Numbered from the stretch's first letter, positions 19,248 through 28,672 are shown. The stretch: DNA of 64,000 bases from Terriglobus albidus (GCF_008000815.1 NZ_CP042806.1:5828001-5892000); one strand, 5' to 3'. A program made the numbers and translations. Notes: a model not told the origin generated them from the sequence alone.

Positions 19248-22022
19248 ATGAAGGCAACTCGACGGGAATTCGTGGAGTGGGCCGTGGCAAGCGGCATCAC
19301 GCTCGGCGTTTCGCGCATCGGAGCAGGCCAGACAGCGGTAACTCCGCCCGGCTTCACGGCGCACGAGACCTTACCGGGACGCGGCAAGTGGACGCCGGAG
19401 TTCGGGCGCATCGACGGCGTGGCCAAGGCTACCGGTGCAAAGCTCTACGCCTCAGACTTTCGCGCAGCCGACCTTCCCGGCTGGCCCTCTGAGACATCGC
19501 ATGCCCTGCTGGTCCGTTGTGCCGATGCAACGCATATCTATGAAGGTTTCGATCTCGCCCGCCTGAGCAAGATCGCCAGGCCGACCGTCGTGGTTACCGC
19601 TGACGACGTGAAACGCGCCAAAATCCGCGTGCCTGCCTTCTACGAAGGCGATCTCTTCTGCCCTGCCGGCAAGACACCCACCTATCTGGGCCAGCCGGTC
19701 GCGCTGCTCATCTTCGAGAAGTTCGACGCCTTCGACCAGGCGCGCCTCGCCCTGCGCGATGGTCAATTCCTCAGGTTCGGCAAGGAGACCGGCCCTGTCG
19801 AGGGTTCCAACTATGGAGCCTTCCGCTTTACCCGGGTTGCCGGTCCCACACCCGACGATCCGGACGTCTACTCCCCCATGCAGGCAGGCTGGATCAGTCC
19901 AGGCTTCCTCGAAAGCTCCGGCCGTCCCATCTGGAAACCTCTGCCCGTCGCCAAAGGCGGTGAATACGTCAAAGGCGCGACCTTCGGCGAAGAGATCCGC
20001 AAAGGGCTTGCCAACAAAGACGCCGGCTTGCTCGTGCTGGACCGTGAGTTCGAGACACAGTCCGTCGATCCCGTGTTCCTTGAGCCGGAGTGCGGCCTTG
20101 CCTGGTACGACAGCTCCACTCAAAAGCTGGAAACAGTGCTTGGCGTGCAGTCTCCCTTTGAGACCACCGAATCGCTCGCGTTTCTTCTCGGTGAAGCGAG
20201 CCCCGCGTTCAAGCCCAGGGTCATCGATGCCCAGTTCGCCTACGTCGGCGGAGGCTTCGGTGGCCGCGATCACACGCCGTTCCCGCTCTACGTCACACTC
20301 GCCGGCATGTTCTATCCCGGCCACGCTGTACGTCTCGCCCATGACCGCTTCCAGCAGTTTCAGGGAGGCATCAAACGCCACGCGTTCAAGATGCGCTCGC
20401 AGATCGGCATCGATCGCGCTACCGGGAAGATCACGGCCTTCGCCGCCGATCATGTCCTCGACGGCGGCGGCATGATGAACTACTCCCCCAGCGTCGCCAC
20501 CGTCGGCGCAACCGGAGCCCTGGGCATCTATGACGTGCCGAAGGTCGACGTTACCACCGTCGCCATGCACACCCGCGGCGTCACCGCCGGCTCCATGCGC
20601 GGCTATGGAACGCTGCAGACGATGACGGCGCTCGAAACTCTGATCGATGAGGTTGCCTGCGCTCTTCCCATGGATCCTATCGAGTTCCGCCGCCGCAATG
20701 CTCTTCCGCCCGGCGGACGCATCATGACCGGTCATGCCTTCTCTGTTTCCACACGCACCAAAGAGATCCTCAGCAAGCTGGAAAAGCACCCCATCTGGCG
20801 CAGGCGCGCCGCTGAGAAAGGACAGGCGAAGCCAGGTTTCCTGGTCGGTACAGGAGTCGCCATTGCCACCAAAGACTACGGATCGGGTGCTGACTGTTCT
20901 CTCGGACGCGTGGAGATCAGCCCCGAGGGCCGCATCTCCATCCACTGCGATGCCGTCGAGATGGGCAATGGCATCGGAACAGCGCTGGCGAATCGCGTCG
21001 CCCTGCATCTCGGCGGGCGCGCCGACGAGGTCACGGTCGCACAGGTCGATGCCTTTGACGCTCTGGAGCTGGTAAAGACCGGTGACCCCTTCACCATGGC
21101 CCAGGCCGCCCAGGACGAAGGCGAGAAGAACCCGCGATGGGTTCCGGAGATCAGCTCCCCGACCAGCGCCTCGATCGGAGCACACGTGGGCACACAGGCA
21201 GCCGCTGAAGCCGCACGTATCCTCTTCCGCTTCGGCCTGTGGCCCGCGGCCATCGCGCTGTGGGGTATCGCTCCCCATGATCCGCGGGCAAAGCAGTCCG
21301 ACGAGGCCTACTGGCAGGACGACATCCTCATCATGACCGGTCTTGATCCTCTGCCACTCAAGAAGATTGCGGCCAAAGCGCATGCAATGAAGCTCGTCAC
21401 CGGCGTTATGGCGCACGCTTTCTCTCGCTGGGCGTGGGCTCAGGCCACCTTTGCAATCCACGGTGAAAGCTGGACGGCCGATATCGACGCCCTTGCCGTT
21501 CGTTATGGCGATGACGGCTTCACCCGTCTCAGCCGCAGCTCCGTTGCCTTTCCGCCGACCGACTACAACCGCATTGGCGTTGCCTTCTCCTCACGCTGTG
21601 GAACTCTTGTTCGCGTCGAGATCGAACGCGCCACGGGCAAGCTGCGCATCGCCAAAGCTTATAGCGCTCTTGAGTGCGGTCAGGCCCTGGTCCCCGAGGT
21701 CGTCGTCGGACAATCGCAGGGAGGCTTCGCCATGGGCGTCGGATACGCCCTTCTGGAGACGCTGCCTCCGTTTGAAGATGGACCGGGCAACGGGCAGTGG
21801 AACCTTGGTCAATACCGCATCGCTCGCGGATCGGATCTTCCCCTGCACGATCTCGAGATCGAAGTTCTTCCGCCGCTTCCCAAAGAGCCGCCGAAAGGAA
21901 TGGCCGAGGTCGTCATGATTCCGGTCGTTGCCGCGCTCCTGAACGCAATCTTCGATGCAACCGGCCATCGCTTCCGCTCGCTGCCGGTCACCCAAACCAT
22001 GATCAAGGATGCCCTCGCATGA
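19248..22022 (+). CDS. Xanthine-dehydrogenase-family molybdopterin-binding subunit (IorB-like)
   Basis: A 924-residue catalytic subunit of a periplasmic molybdenum hydroxylase. The N terminus has a twin-arginine-like signal (RREFVEWAVASGITLG), then the aldehyde oxidase a/b-hammerhead and the molybdopterin-binding domains. Recognisable motifs are GGGFGGRDHTPFP (near 334), AGSMRGYG (near 447), EMGNGIGTAL (near 571) and GMAEVVMIPVVAAL near 885, where the Glu matches the catalytic glutamate region of the family. Such enzymes hydroxylate aldehydes or N-heterocycles with water and pass electrons to Fe-S clusters. It overlaps the 2Fe-2S gene by 4 bp. IorB-like large-subunit fusion is likely; the substrate is not deducible. 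Confidence 0.9.
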   Translation: MKATRREFVEWAVASGITLGVSRIGAGQTAVTPPGFTAHETLPGRGKWTPEFGRIDGVAKATGAKLYASDFRAADLPGWPSETSHALLVRCADATHIYEGFDLARLSKIARPTVVVTADDVKRAKIRVPAFYEGDLFCPAGKTPTYLGQPVALLIFEKFDAFDQARLALRDGQFLRFGKETGPVEGSNYGAFRFTRVAGPTPDDPDVYSPMQAGWISPGFLESSGRPIWKPLPVAKGGEYVKGATFGEEIRKGLANKDAGLLVLDREFETQSVDPVFLEPECGLAWYDSSTQKLETVLGVQSPFETTESLAFLLGEASPAFKPRVIDAQFAYVGGGFGGRDHTPFPLYVTLAGMFYPGHAVRLAHDRFQQFQGGIKRHAFKMRSQIGIDRATGKITAFAADHVLDGGGMMNYSPSVATVGATGALGIYDVPKVDVTTVAMHTRGVTAGSMRGYGTLQTMTALETLIDEVACALPMDPIEFRRRNALPPGGRIMTGHAFSVSTRTKEILSKLEKHPIWRRRAAEKGQAKPGFLVGTGVAIATKDYGSGADCSLGRVEISPEGRISIHCDAVEMGNGIGTALANRVALHLGGRADEVTVAQVDAFDALELVKTGDPFTMAQAAQDEGEKNPRWVPEISSPTSASIGAHVGTQAAAEAARILFRFGLWPAAIALWGIAPHDPRAKQSDEAYWQDDILIMTGLDPLPLKKIAAKAHAMKLVTGVMAHAFSRWAWAQATFAIHGESWTADIDALAVRYGDDGFTRLSRSSVAFPPTDYNRIGVAFSSRCGTLVRVEIERATGKLRIAKAYSALECGQALVPEVVVGQSQGGFAMGVGYALLETLPPFEDGPGNGQWNLGQYRIARGSDLPLHDLEIEVLPPLPKEPPKGMAEVVMIPVVAALLNAIFDATGHRFRSLPVTQTMIKDALA

Positions 22023-22546
22023 CAACTCTCGCCCTTACGATCAATGGCCGCGCTTATGGTCCCATCGAGGTACGCGACGACCTGACCATGAACGACTTCC
22101 TGCGCGAATACCTTGGCATGACCGGCACGAAGTACGGCTGCGGCGCTGCACAGTGCCTGAGCTGCGCCGTCATCGTCGACAGGCCCGACGGCACCAGCCA
22201 CACCAATCCCACCTGCATCGTTCCCGCCTCCAGCTTCAATGGCAAAACGATACGCACGATTGAAGGTCACGCGAAGAACGGCGAGCTCACCATCCTGCAG
22301 AAGACCTTCATTGAGCACTTCGCCTTTCAGTGCGGCTACTGTACGCCAGGATTTCTCAACGAGGGCCAGGTGCTTCTCGAACGGCTCGAAAAGACTCCTG
22401 TAGCCCACGCCGATCTCGATACCACGATCGGCGAAGCCCTCGACGGGCATCTTTGCCGGTGTACCGGCTATGTGAAGTATCACGAGGCCGTCCGCGCCGC
22501 GGTTCTGGCGGAGCCTACCCGCTTCCTGAAAGACGGTGCTCAATGA
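22019..22546 (+). CDS. 2Fe-2S subunit of molybdenum hydroxylase (IorA-like)
   Basis: A 175-residue iron-sulfur protein with two clusters. The plant-ferredoxin-type site is formed by Cys41, Cys46 and Cys49 (YGCGAAQCLSCAV) with Cys66. The helical-domain site has CGYCTPGF and CRCTGY further on. The usual GxCGxC appears here as AAQCLSC, a small departure. It relays electrons from the molybdopterin subunit to the cytochrome encoded next. The start ATG at 22019 shares ATGA with the stop of the large subunit; upstream starts would be buried in that gene. It has no signal, so it probably travels through the Tat system with the large subunit. Confidence 0.93.
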   Translation: MTTLALTINGRAYGPIEVRDDLTMNDFLREYLGMTGTKYGCGAAQCLSCAVIVDRPDGTSHTNPTCIVPASSFNGKTIRTIEGHAKNGELTILQKTFIEHFAFQCGYCTPGFLNEGQVLLERLEKTPVAHADLDTTIGEALDGHLCRCTGYVKYHEAVRAAVLAEPTRFLKDGAQ

Positions 22547-23172
22547 AGATCGACTGGCGCCTTCTCGCAATCGTTATCACATTGACACTCATCGGTATCG
22601 TGAGATCCTCCGCCGCGGCAGCCGACAAACCCGCGGCTGCAAGCGATCCCAATACACTTGCCTCTCCGAAGAGCTTCGCCTCTATTGCCGATCCGCAGAA
22701 GCGTTCAGCCGCATACTTCACCGAACTGAGCAAGGTGCTCACACACCAGCGTTGCGTCAACTGCCATCCCTCGGGCGAGAGCCCACGCCAGGGAGATAGC
22801 CGCCGCCTGCATCAACCTCTGGTCGTTCGCGGCGTTGACGGCTACGGCCGCGAGAATATGCGCTGCGGCACCTGCCACACCAATGCCAACTTCGACCAGG
22901 GCCGCATCCCCGGCAATCCCCACTGGCACCTTGCGCCGGCCGAGATGGCTTGGGAGGGCAAAACGCCCGCAGAGATATGCCGGCAGATCAAAGACCCAAA
23001 GCGTAACGGCAACCGCTCACTGAACGACCTCATCGATCACATCGGCAAAGACGCCCTTGTCGGTTGGGCATGGAACCCCGGCTACGGCCGCAAACCCGCC
23101 CCAGGAACACAGCAGCAGGCCGGCGAGCTGGTGGAGGCCTGGGCAAAATCCGGCGCCGCCTGCCCGCAATAG
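22543..23172 (+). CDS. Di-haem c-type cytochrome subunit
   Basis: A 209-residue exported cytochrome with an N-terminal signal or anchor (about 5-27) and two haem-attachment motifs, CVNCH (71-75) and CGTCH (108-112). It would accept electrons from the molybdenum hydroxylase and hand them to the respiratory chain, or possibly toward the multicopper oxidase upstream. The ATG at 22543 overlaps the previous stop as ATGA, so the three genes form a tight operon. The isoquinoline-oxidoreductase-associated cytochromes have a similar size. Pathway and substrate remain unknown. Confidence 0.87.
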   Translation: MKIDWRLLAIVITLTLIGIVRSSAAAADKPAAASDPNTLASPKSFASIADPQKRSAAYFTELSKVLTHQRCVNCHPSGESPRQGDSRRLHQPLVVRGVDGYGRENMRCGTCHTNANFDQGRIPGNPHWHLAPAEMAWEGKTPAEICRQIKDPKRNGNRSLNDLIDHIGKDALVGWAWNPGYGRKPAPGTQQQAGELVEAWAKSGAACPQ

Positions 23173-23739
23173 CGAAGGCGCCATATGACGATCAGGTCTT
23201 TCATGGAGAGTTGAAGATGGCGACGCAGTGGTGAAGCCGACAACCGATGAGGATTCACGAAGGCGCACCGTTGCGGTAAGGATATAAAAGCGCTGAAGGC
23301 GTTGCACAAGGCGCGGCCGGTTCGCGCCGCAGGCGCGAATGCCTTGCTTAAGGGGACGGCTTCAGCCGTCCCGTACTGAGTCCCGAAGATATGCGGCTTT
23401 AGCCGCTGAGGTACCAAGCTATGACCTCAGCGGCTAAAGCCGCGTTTCCTTCCGACCTGCTACGGCACGGCTAAAAGCCGTGCCCTTAAGCAAAACAGGA
23501 GCGGACTTCAATGCCATGCGCATCGTTTTGATGGGTATGCAACGGTTCACGAACCGTTTCGTTTAGAGATCGTTGCATTGCGGTGATTGAAGATGGCGAC
23601 GCAGTGGTGAAGCCGACAACCGATGAGATTCACGAAGGCGGACCGTTGCAGTAACGATATAAAAGCGCTGAAGGCGTTGCACAAGGCGCGGCCGGTTCGC
23701 GCCGCAGGCGCGAAAGCCTTGCTTAAGGGGACGGCTTTA

Positions 23740-25006
23740 CAGTTTGCGGAAAAACTCTTTTCGTTTTTCGGGGATTGTCGTAAGAGAGAGGTATGCGGGG
23801 AGAAGAAGCGAAGCAGAGCGGGATGTTCAGTTACGTAACGATGGAGCAGCGGATCGCATCGGATCATCCGGTGCGGAGGATCCGGACTATGGTGGATGCG
23901 GCACTGAAGCGGATGGATGGTGAGTTGTCGCAGCTTTACGCGGCGACAGGGCGACCATCGATCGCGCCGGAACGTCTGCTGCGTGCGCAGTTGCTGATGG
24001 TGCTGTACTCGATTCGCTCGGAACGGCAGTTGATGGAGCAGCTGAACTATAACCTGTTGTTCCGCTGGTTCGTGGGCATGGAGATTGACGATCCGGTGTG
24101 GGACGTGACGGTATTTACCAAGAACCGGGAGCGTCTGATCGCCGGCGAAGCCAGCCAGAAGCTTCTGCTGGCGGTGCTGGAGGAAGCTAGCCAGCACAAG
24201 CTGCTCAGCGAAGAACACTTCACGGTGGACGGCACGCTGATCCAGGCATGGGCCAACCGGCGCAGCTTCCATGAGAAGGCCGATCCTCCGGACCGTGGGA
24301 CGGGAGCGGGTGGTAAGAAGCTACTGCGTGATACTCATGAGTCCTCTACCGATCCGGAAGCGCGGCTGTATCGCAAGAGCTCCAGCGGAGCATCGGTTCC
24401 CAGCTATCTGGGCCATGTGATCACCGAGAACCGCAACGGTCTGGTGGTGGCGGCCATGGCCACACAGGCCGGGACGACAGAGGAACGTGCAGCGGCTCTG
24501 AAGATGTTGAAGCGGATCAAGCGTAAAAAGCGGATCACGCTGGGAGCCGACAAGGGCTATCAGTACGAGAAGTTCATCAAGGCCCTGCGCCGTCGCAAGG
24601 TCAGGCCGCACGTGGCCGAGTATGAGCCGAACCCCAAATGGCCCAACTGGCTCAACAGCAAGGAACGCAGCGAGCCGGGATATGCGATCAGTCAGAGGAA
24701 ACGCAAACTGGTTGAGAAGGTCTTCGGTTGGATGAAGCTGGACCGTTCGATGCGACAGACCAAGCTGCGTGGGCTACGCAAGGTGGACTGGATGGTACAG
24801 CTCATGGCCGCAGCCCATAATCTCCTGCGGCTGGTGAAGCTGATACCTCCCATCCCAGCACAGTCATGACACGGCCGTAGTGTGTCTAAACACCCTCTAA
24901 ACCCACCCAAACCGCATAACAACGTGCCATAGAGAACCAAAACAACTCACCGATCCCTCACAACAGACTGACCCGCAGGCGAAAAGACGCGTTTTTCCGC
25001 AAACTG
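23740..25006 (+). mobile_element. IS5-type insertion sequence, copy 1
   Basis: A 1,267-bp element bounded by CAGTTTGCGGAAAAAC and its mirror GTTTTTCCGCAAACTG, flanked by TTTA on both sides (23736-23739 and 25007-25010). It lies inside the GGCTTTAGCC palindrome of the second tandem unit. It differs from copy 2 at a single base that I could find (C at 24824 against G at 26132), so transposition or duplication was recent. Confidence 0.93.
23793..24869 (+). CDS. IS5-family transposase, copy 1
   Basis: A 358-residue DDE transposase with a DUF772-type N-terminal domain (LRAQLLMVLYSIRSERQLME, about 68-90) and a DDE core with FTVDGTLIQAWA (Asp near 147), LGADKGYQ (Asp near 251) and a C-terminal Glu region LVEKVFGWMK (near 307). 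It cuts and joins the ends of its own element. The frame is intact. The ATG at 23793 lies 53 bp inside the left end and follows a weak GAGAGAGGT. Confidence 0.93.
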   Translation: MRGEEAKQSGMFSYVTMEQRIASDHPVRRIRTMVDAALKRMDGELSQLYAATGRPSIAPERLLRAQLLMVLYSIRSERQLMEQLNYNLLFRWFVGMEIDDPVWDVTVFTKNRERLIAGEASQKLLLAVLEEASQHKLLSEEHFTVDGTLIQAWANRRSFHEKADPPDRGTGAGGKKLLRDTHESSTDPEARLYRKSSSGASVPSYLGHVITENRNGLVVAAMATQAGTTEERAAALKMLKRIKRKKRITLGADKGYQYEKFIKALRRRKVRPHVAEYEPNPKWPNWLNSKERSEPGYAISQRKRKLVEKVFGWMKLDRSMRQTKLRGLRKVDWMVQLMAAAHNLLRLVKLIPPIPAQS

Positions 25007-25047
25007 TTTAGCCGTCCCGTACTGAGTCCCGAAGATATGCGGCTTTA

Positions 25048-26314
25048 CAGTTTGCGGAAAAACTCTTTTCGTTTTTCGGGGATTGTCGTAAGAGAGAGGT
25101 ATGCGGGGAGAAGAAGCGAAGCAGAGCGGGATGTTCAGTTACGTAACGATGGAGCAGCGGATCGCATCGGATCATCCGGTGCGGAGGATCCGGACTATGG
25201 TGGATGCGGCACTGAAGCGGATGGATGGTGAGTTGTCGCAGCTTTACGCGGCGACAGGGCGACCATCGATCGCGCCGGAACGTCTGCTGCGTGCGCAGTT
25301 GCTGATGGTGCTGTACTCGATTCGCTCGGAACGGCAGTTGATGGAGCAGCTGAACTATAACCTGTTGTTCCGCTGGTTCGTGGGCATGGAGATTGACGAT
25401 CCGGTGTGGGACGTGACGGTATTTACCAAGAACCGGGAGCGTCTGATCGCCGGCGAAGCCAGCCAGAAGCTTCTGCTGGCGGTGCTGGAGGAAGCTAGCC
25501 AGCACAAGCTGCTCAGCGAAGAACACTTCACGGTGGACGGCACGCTGATCCAGGCATGGGCCAACCGGCGCAGCTTCCATGAGAAGGCCGATCCTCCGGA
25601 CCGTGGGACGGGAGCGGGTGGTAAGAAGCTACTGCGTGATACTCATGAGTCCTCTACCGATCCGGAAGCGCGGCTGTATCGCAAGAGCTCCAGCGGAGCA
25701 TCGGTTCCCAGCTATCTGGGCCATGTGATCACCGAGAACCGCAACGGTCTGGTGGTGGCGGCCATGGCCACACAGGCCGGGACGACAGAGGAACGTGCAG
25801 CGGCTCTGAAGATGTTGAAGCGGATCAAGCGTAAAAAGCGGATCACGCTGGGAGCCGACAAGGGCTATCAGTACGAGAAGTTCATCAAGGCCCTGCGCCG
25901 TCGCAAGGTCAGGCCGCACGTGGCCGAGTATGAGCCGAACCCCAAATGGCCCAACTGGCTCAACAGCAAGGAACGCAGCGAGCCGGGATATGCGATCAGT
26001 CAGAGGAAACGCAAACTGGTTGAGAAGGTCTTCGGTTGGATGAAGCTGGACCGTTCGATGCGACAGACCAAGCTGCGTGGGCTACGCAAGGTGGACTGGA
26101 TGGTACAGCTCATGGCCGCAGCCCATAATCTGCTGCGGCTGGTGAAGCTGATACCTCCCATCCCAGCACAGTCATGACACGGCCGTAGTGTGTCTAAACA
26201 CCCTCTAAACCCACCCAAACCGCATAACAACGTGCCATAGAGAACCAAAACAACTCACCGATCCCTCACAACAGACTGACCCGCAGGCGAAAAGACGCGT
26301 TTTTCCGCAAACTG
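25048..26314 (+). mobile_element. IS5-type insertion sequence, copy 2
   Basis: A second 1,267-bp element in the same orientation, 41 bp after copy 1, flanked by TTTA (25044-25047 and 26315-26318). The 41-bp interval is native R1 sequence between the two neighbouring palindromes, so both arms of one repeat were hit separately instead of the element being a simple tandem duplication. Confidence 0.93.
25101..26177 (+). CDS. IS5-family transposase, copy 2
   Basis: Protein sequence identical to the copy starting at 23793; the one base difference (CTC to CTG at 26132) is silent in a Leu codon. Same DDE residues and same spacing to the ends. Being intact in both copies, the pair could mobilise each other or, in principle, the composite segment 23740-26314. 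Confidence 0.93.
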   Translation: MRGEEAKQSGMFSYVTMEQRIASDHPVRRIRTMVDAALKRMDGELSQLYAATGRPSIAPERLLRAQLLMVLYSIRSERQLMEQLNYNLLFRWFVGMEIDDPVWDVTVFTKNRERLIAGEASQKLLLAVLEEASQHKLLSEEHFTVDGTLIQAWANRRSFHEKADPPDRGTGAGGKKLLRDTHESSTDPEARLYRKSSSGASVPSYLGHVITENRNGLVVAAMATQAGTTEERAAALKMLKRIKRKKRITLGADKGYQYEKFIKALRRRKVRPHVAEYEPNPKWPNWLNSKERSEPGYAISQRKRKLVEKVFGWMKLDRSMRQTKLRGLRKVDWMVQLMAAAHNLLRLVKLIPPIPAQS

Positions 26315-26768
26315 TTTAGCCGCTGAGGTACCAAGCTATGACCTCAGCGGCTAAAGCCGCGTTTCCTTCCGACCTGCTACGGCACGGCTAAAAAGCCGTG
26401 CCCTTAAGCAAAACAGGAACGGCCTTCAATGCCATGCGCATCGTTTTGATGGGTATGCAACGGTTCACGAACCGTTTCGTTTAGAGATCGTTGCATTGCG
26501 GTGATTGAAGGTGGCGACGCAGTGGTGAAGCCGACAACCGATGAGATTCACGAAGGCGGACCGTTGCAGTAAGGATATAAAAGCGCTGAAGGCGTTGCAC
26601 AAGGCGCAGCCGGTTCGCGCCGCAGGCGCGAATGCCTTGCTTAAGGGGACGGCTTCAGCCGTCCCGTACTGAGTCCCGAAGATATGCGGCTTTAGCCGCT
26701 GAGGTACCAAGCTATGACCTCAGCGGCTAAAGCCGCGTTTCCTTCCGACCTGCTACGGCACGGCTAAA

Positions 26769-26917
26769 CAGGCTGCGGAAAAACTCGATTTTCGAGAAGC
26801 GCAAAAAAAACGATCGCGTCAGAATGACCTATAAGCGATCCGGGGACATTGGGTGATGATTTTCTATCCCCAAATTTGACCCGATTATCCCCTCATATAG
26901 AGTTTTTCCGCAGCCTG
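26769..26917. mobile_element. MITE-A copy 2
   Basis: A 149-bp relative of the element at 8486, differing visibly by one extra A in an A-run. It is flanked by direct TAAA repeats (26765-26768 and 26918-26921) and sits at the centre of the palindrome ACGGCTAAAGCCGT of tandem unit 3. No coding capacity. Confidence 0.9.
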
Positions 26918-27012
26918 TAAAGCCGTGCCCTTAAGCAAAACAGGAACGGCCTTGAATCGCCACCTTGAAACGCCAACCTAAAACATCAACCGCCGATACA
27001 CCAGGATCCGCG

Positions 27013-28425
27013 CTAATTCGCTAACCCGATTCTCTGGTCCTCTGCCTCGCGTAGCTTTTCTGCGGATGCTTCACGAAGCTCCGCTGCTTTCGCTTTCGCG
27101 GTGCGTGCCTGGTCGATCTGGCCGATCGAATAGTAGAACTCAGACAATGCGTTATAGGGAGCATCCGATTCGGGGTACTTCGCGATGGCGCTCTTGATCA
27201 GTTCCTCGCCTCTCTGAGGAGCGCCGCAGGAGAACTCCCATCTTGCTTCCAGCTCCATCACATCATCAGCCGACCGTCCGGCGGAGCTGCGTGACGAATG
27301 ACCTGCCAACTGCTTCGACCGGCCTTTCCAGCGATCGCAAAGAACCTTAGCCTCAGCCGGGCGGGCGAGATGTGTAAGCGATCGCGCAAGCCCAAGATCA
27401 ATCAGATACGCGGAGAATTCGGAAGCAGCCTGATTCTGCCGGACGATCGACGTAGCCAACTGATACGTTACCGCCGCATCCTGAAACTTCCCGGCTGCCT
27501 CTTCCAGCAAGGCGTGGTCAATGGCTTCGGTATAACGAAACAGAACCTGTCGCGGGTAAACAGCCAGTAGGCGCGTCAACGCGGTATTCCAACGTTCCGT
27601 GGCCTCAACGGCCTGATCAAGGTGACGCGCATGTTCCAGCGTGAATACTTCTGAGTTCAGCAGCGACTCACGCGTAGCCAGAGGCAGTTGGAGCTTCAGC
27701 ATCTCTTCGTATGCGGCAACGTGGGCCATCTCACCGTCAGACCAAGAGCGAAGAGAGGCCAGGCCTACTCGGGCTTCTAAAAAGTCCGGATCGCTGTTTA
27801 CCAGGCTCTCCAGATACCATTCAGCGCAAAGGTCTTCCCGATCCAGACATTGCCGTGCAACGCCATAGCGTGCAGCCAGGGATGATGGGTTCTTATCCAG
27901 AATGTACTTGTAGCAGTGCGAAGCGGCATTGTCGTCGCTGCCTATCCTGAGTTCGGCCACGCGATACATGACTGACAGCGCCGTTCTCGGTGTGCAGGTC
28001 TGCCCGGAATAGGTCTCCCACGCTGCAAGAGACTTCTGCTGCGGATCCTCTTTGAGCCTGAGCACGAAGACGCGCCCGGTCTGCTTCGGATCGAAGGTTG
28101 CCTGCTTGATCTGAGGAGTCAATCTGCTGAGATAGAGGCTGAAGCCTCCGATCGGTTGTACTTCGCTCACCCTGCCATCGGCCTCAAGTGTGACCAGGAA
28201 GGTCACACCCTTGTTGCCGGGTCCGAGGTGGTTCACAAAGACAAGGTCGTCTGGAAGAGGATTCGTTGGAGTCCAATCGATCACGCGGGGAAGAGGCTCG
28301 GCTCCTCGTGCTCCGTTTTGAGTGCTGGGACTTATTGCGTACCCTGCCGTACCAAAGATCCAAAGGATCATCACGACCGCGATTCCGATGCCGTGCAATC
28401 CAGATCTACGCGTGTTCTTTTGCAA
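27013..28425 (-). CDS. Tetratricopeptide-repeat-containing exported or membrane protein
   Basis: A 470-residue protein with one N-terminal hydrophobic segment (about 12-33, IGIAVVMILWIFGTAGYAI) that is a signal or anchor, a region near 75-125 resembling a TonB-C-like or beta domain (VTFLVTLEADGRVSEVQP), and a long helical part with TPR-like repeats (CYKYILDKNPSSLAARYGVA; AIAKYPESDAPYNALSEFYY). TPR arrays mediate protein contacts in the periplasm. No catalytic motif is seen. The neighbours (repeats, MerC) give no functional clue. The family assignment beyond TPR is open. Confidence 0.7.
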   Translation of the reverse strand: MQKNTRRSGLHGIGIAVVMILWIFGTAGYAISPSTQNGARGAEPLPRVIDWTPTNPLPDDLVFVNHLGPGNKGVTFLVTLEADGRVSEVQPIGGFSLYLSRLTPQIKQATFDPKQTGRVFVLRLKEDPQQKSLAAWETYSGQTCTPRTALSVMYRVAELRIGSDDNAASHCYKYILDKNPSSLAARYGVARQCLDREDLCAEWYLESLVNSDPDFLEARVGLASLRSWSDGEMAHVAAYEEMLKLQLPLATRESLLNSEVFTLEHARHLDQAVEATERWNTALTRLLAVYPRQVLFRYTEAIDHALLEEAAGKFQDAAVTYQLATSIVRQNQAASEFSAYLIDLGLARSLTHLARPAEAKVLCDRWKGRSKQLAGHSSRSSAGRSADDVMELEARWEFSCGAPQRGEELIKSAIAKYPESDAPYNALSEFYYSIGQIDQARTAKAKAAELREASAEKLREAEDQRIGLAN

Positions 28426-28546
28426 ACCGAACGCCCTCCCTACTTGTTCAGTTTGGCTTGGGCTCGGTTACAACTTGAAAGACTTCGTAGGACATTCTTC
28501 CGTTCTTGACCCACTATGGGAAAGTTAGAGTTTCTTAATCTTCCGA

Positions 28547-28662
28547 TAGAGCATTTCTCCTGTAGGTGTAGAGCAGGGCTTGTGCATCTATGGGCGTTTT
28601 CCTCAATGAAAACGCCTCGGCACACTCCTCACGGGACACCCAGCAACAGGAGAAATGCTCTA
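28547..28662. mobile_element. MITE-B copy 2
   Basis: TAGAGCATTTCTCCTGT and ACAGGAGAAATGCTCTA form the terminal inverted repeats, with the GGGCGTTTTC..GAAAACGCC core. It ends 10 bp before the ATG of the MerC gene and fills half of the 28426-28672 gap. The preceding 120 bp is presumably the original promoter area. Confidence 0.87.
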
Positions 28663-28672
28663 GCATGAAACG

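Larger units (their letters stand above)
23213..26956. repeat. Three tandem units of about 376 bp carrying R1 modules, disrupted by insertions
   Basis: Unit 1 begins at 23213, unit 2 at 23589 and unit 3 at 26507. The distance 2-3 is 2,918 bp; subtracting two IS copies with their 4-bp duplications (2 x 1,271) gives 376 again. Each unit starts with GAAG(A/G)TGGCGACGCAGTGG, then holds TTCGCGCC..GGCGCGAA and the R1 palindromes. Units 1 and 2 then run into a linker containing GCAACGGTTCACGAACC, which resembles part of the RAYT gene start. Unit 3 is incomplete, diverging after about 26956. No gene is credible here; the last 55 bp before 27013 are featureless. Confidence 0.85.

Noticed and set aside
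19452-21461. A 669-codon open frame antisense to the molybdopterin subunit
   Set aside because: Same reason: the sense strand encodes a protein with all expected motifs, and the antisense frame shows no recognisable domain.
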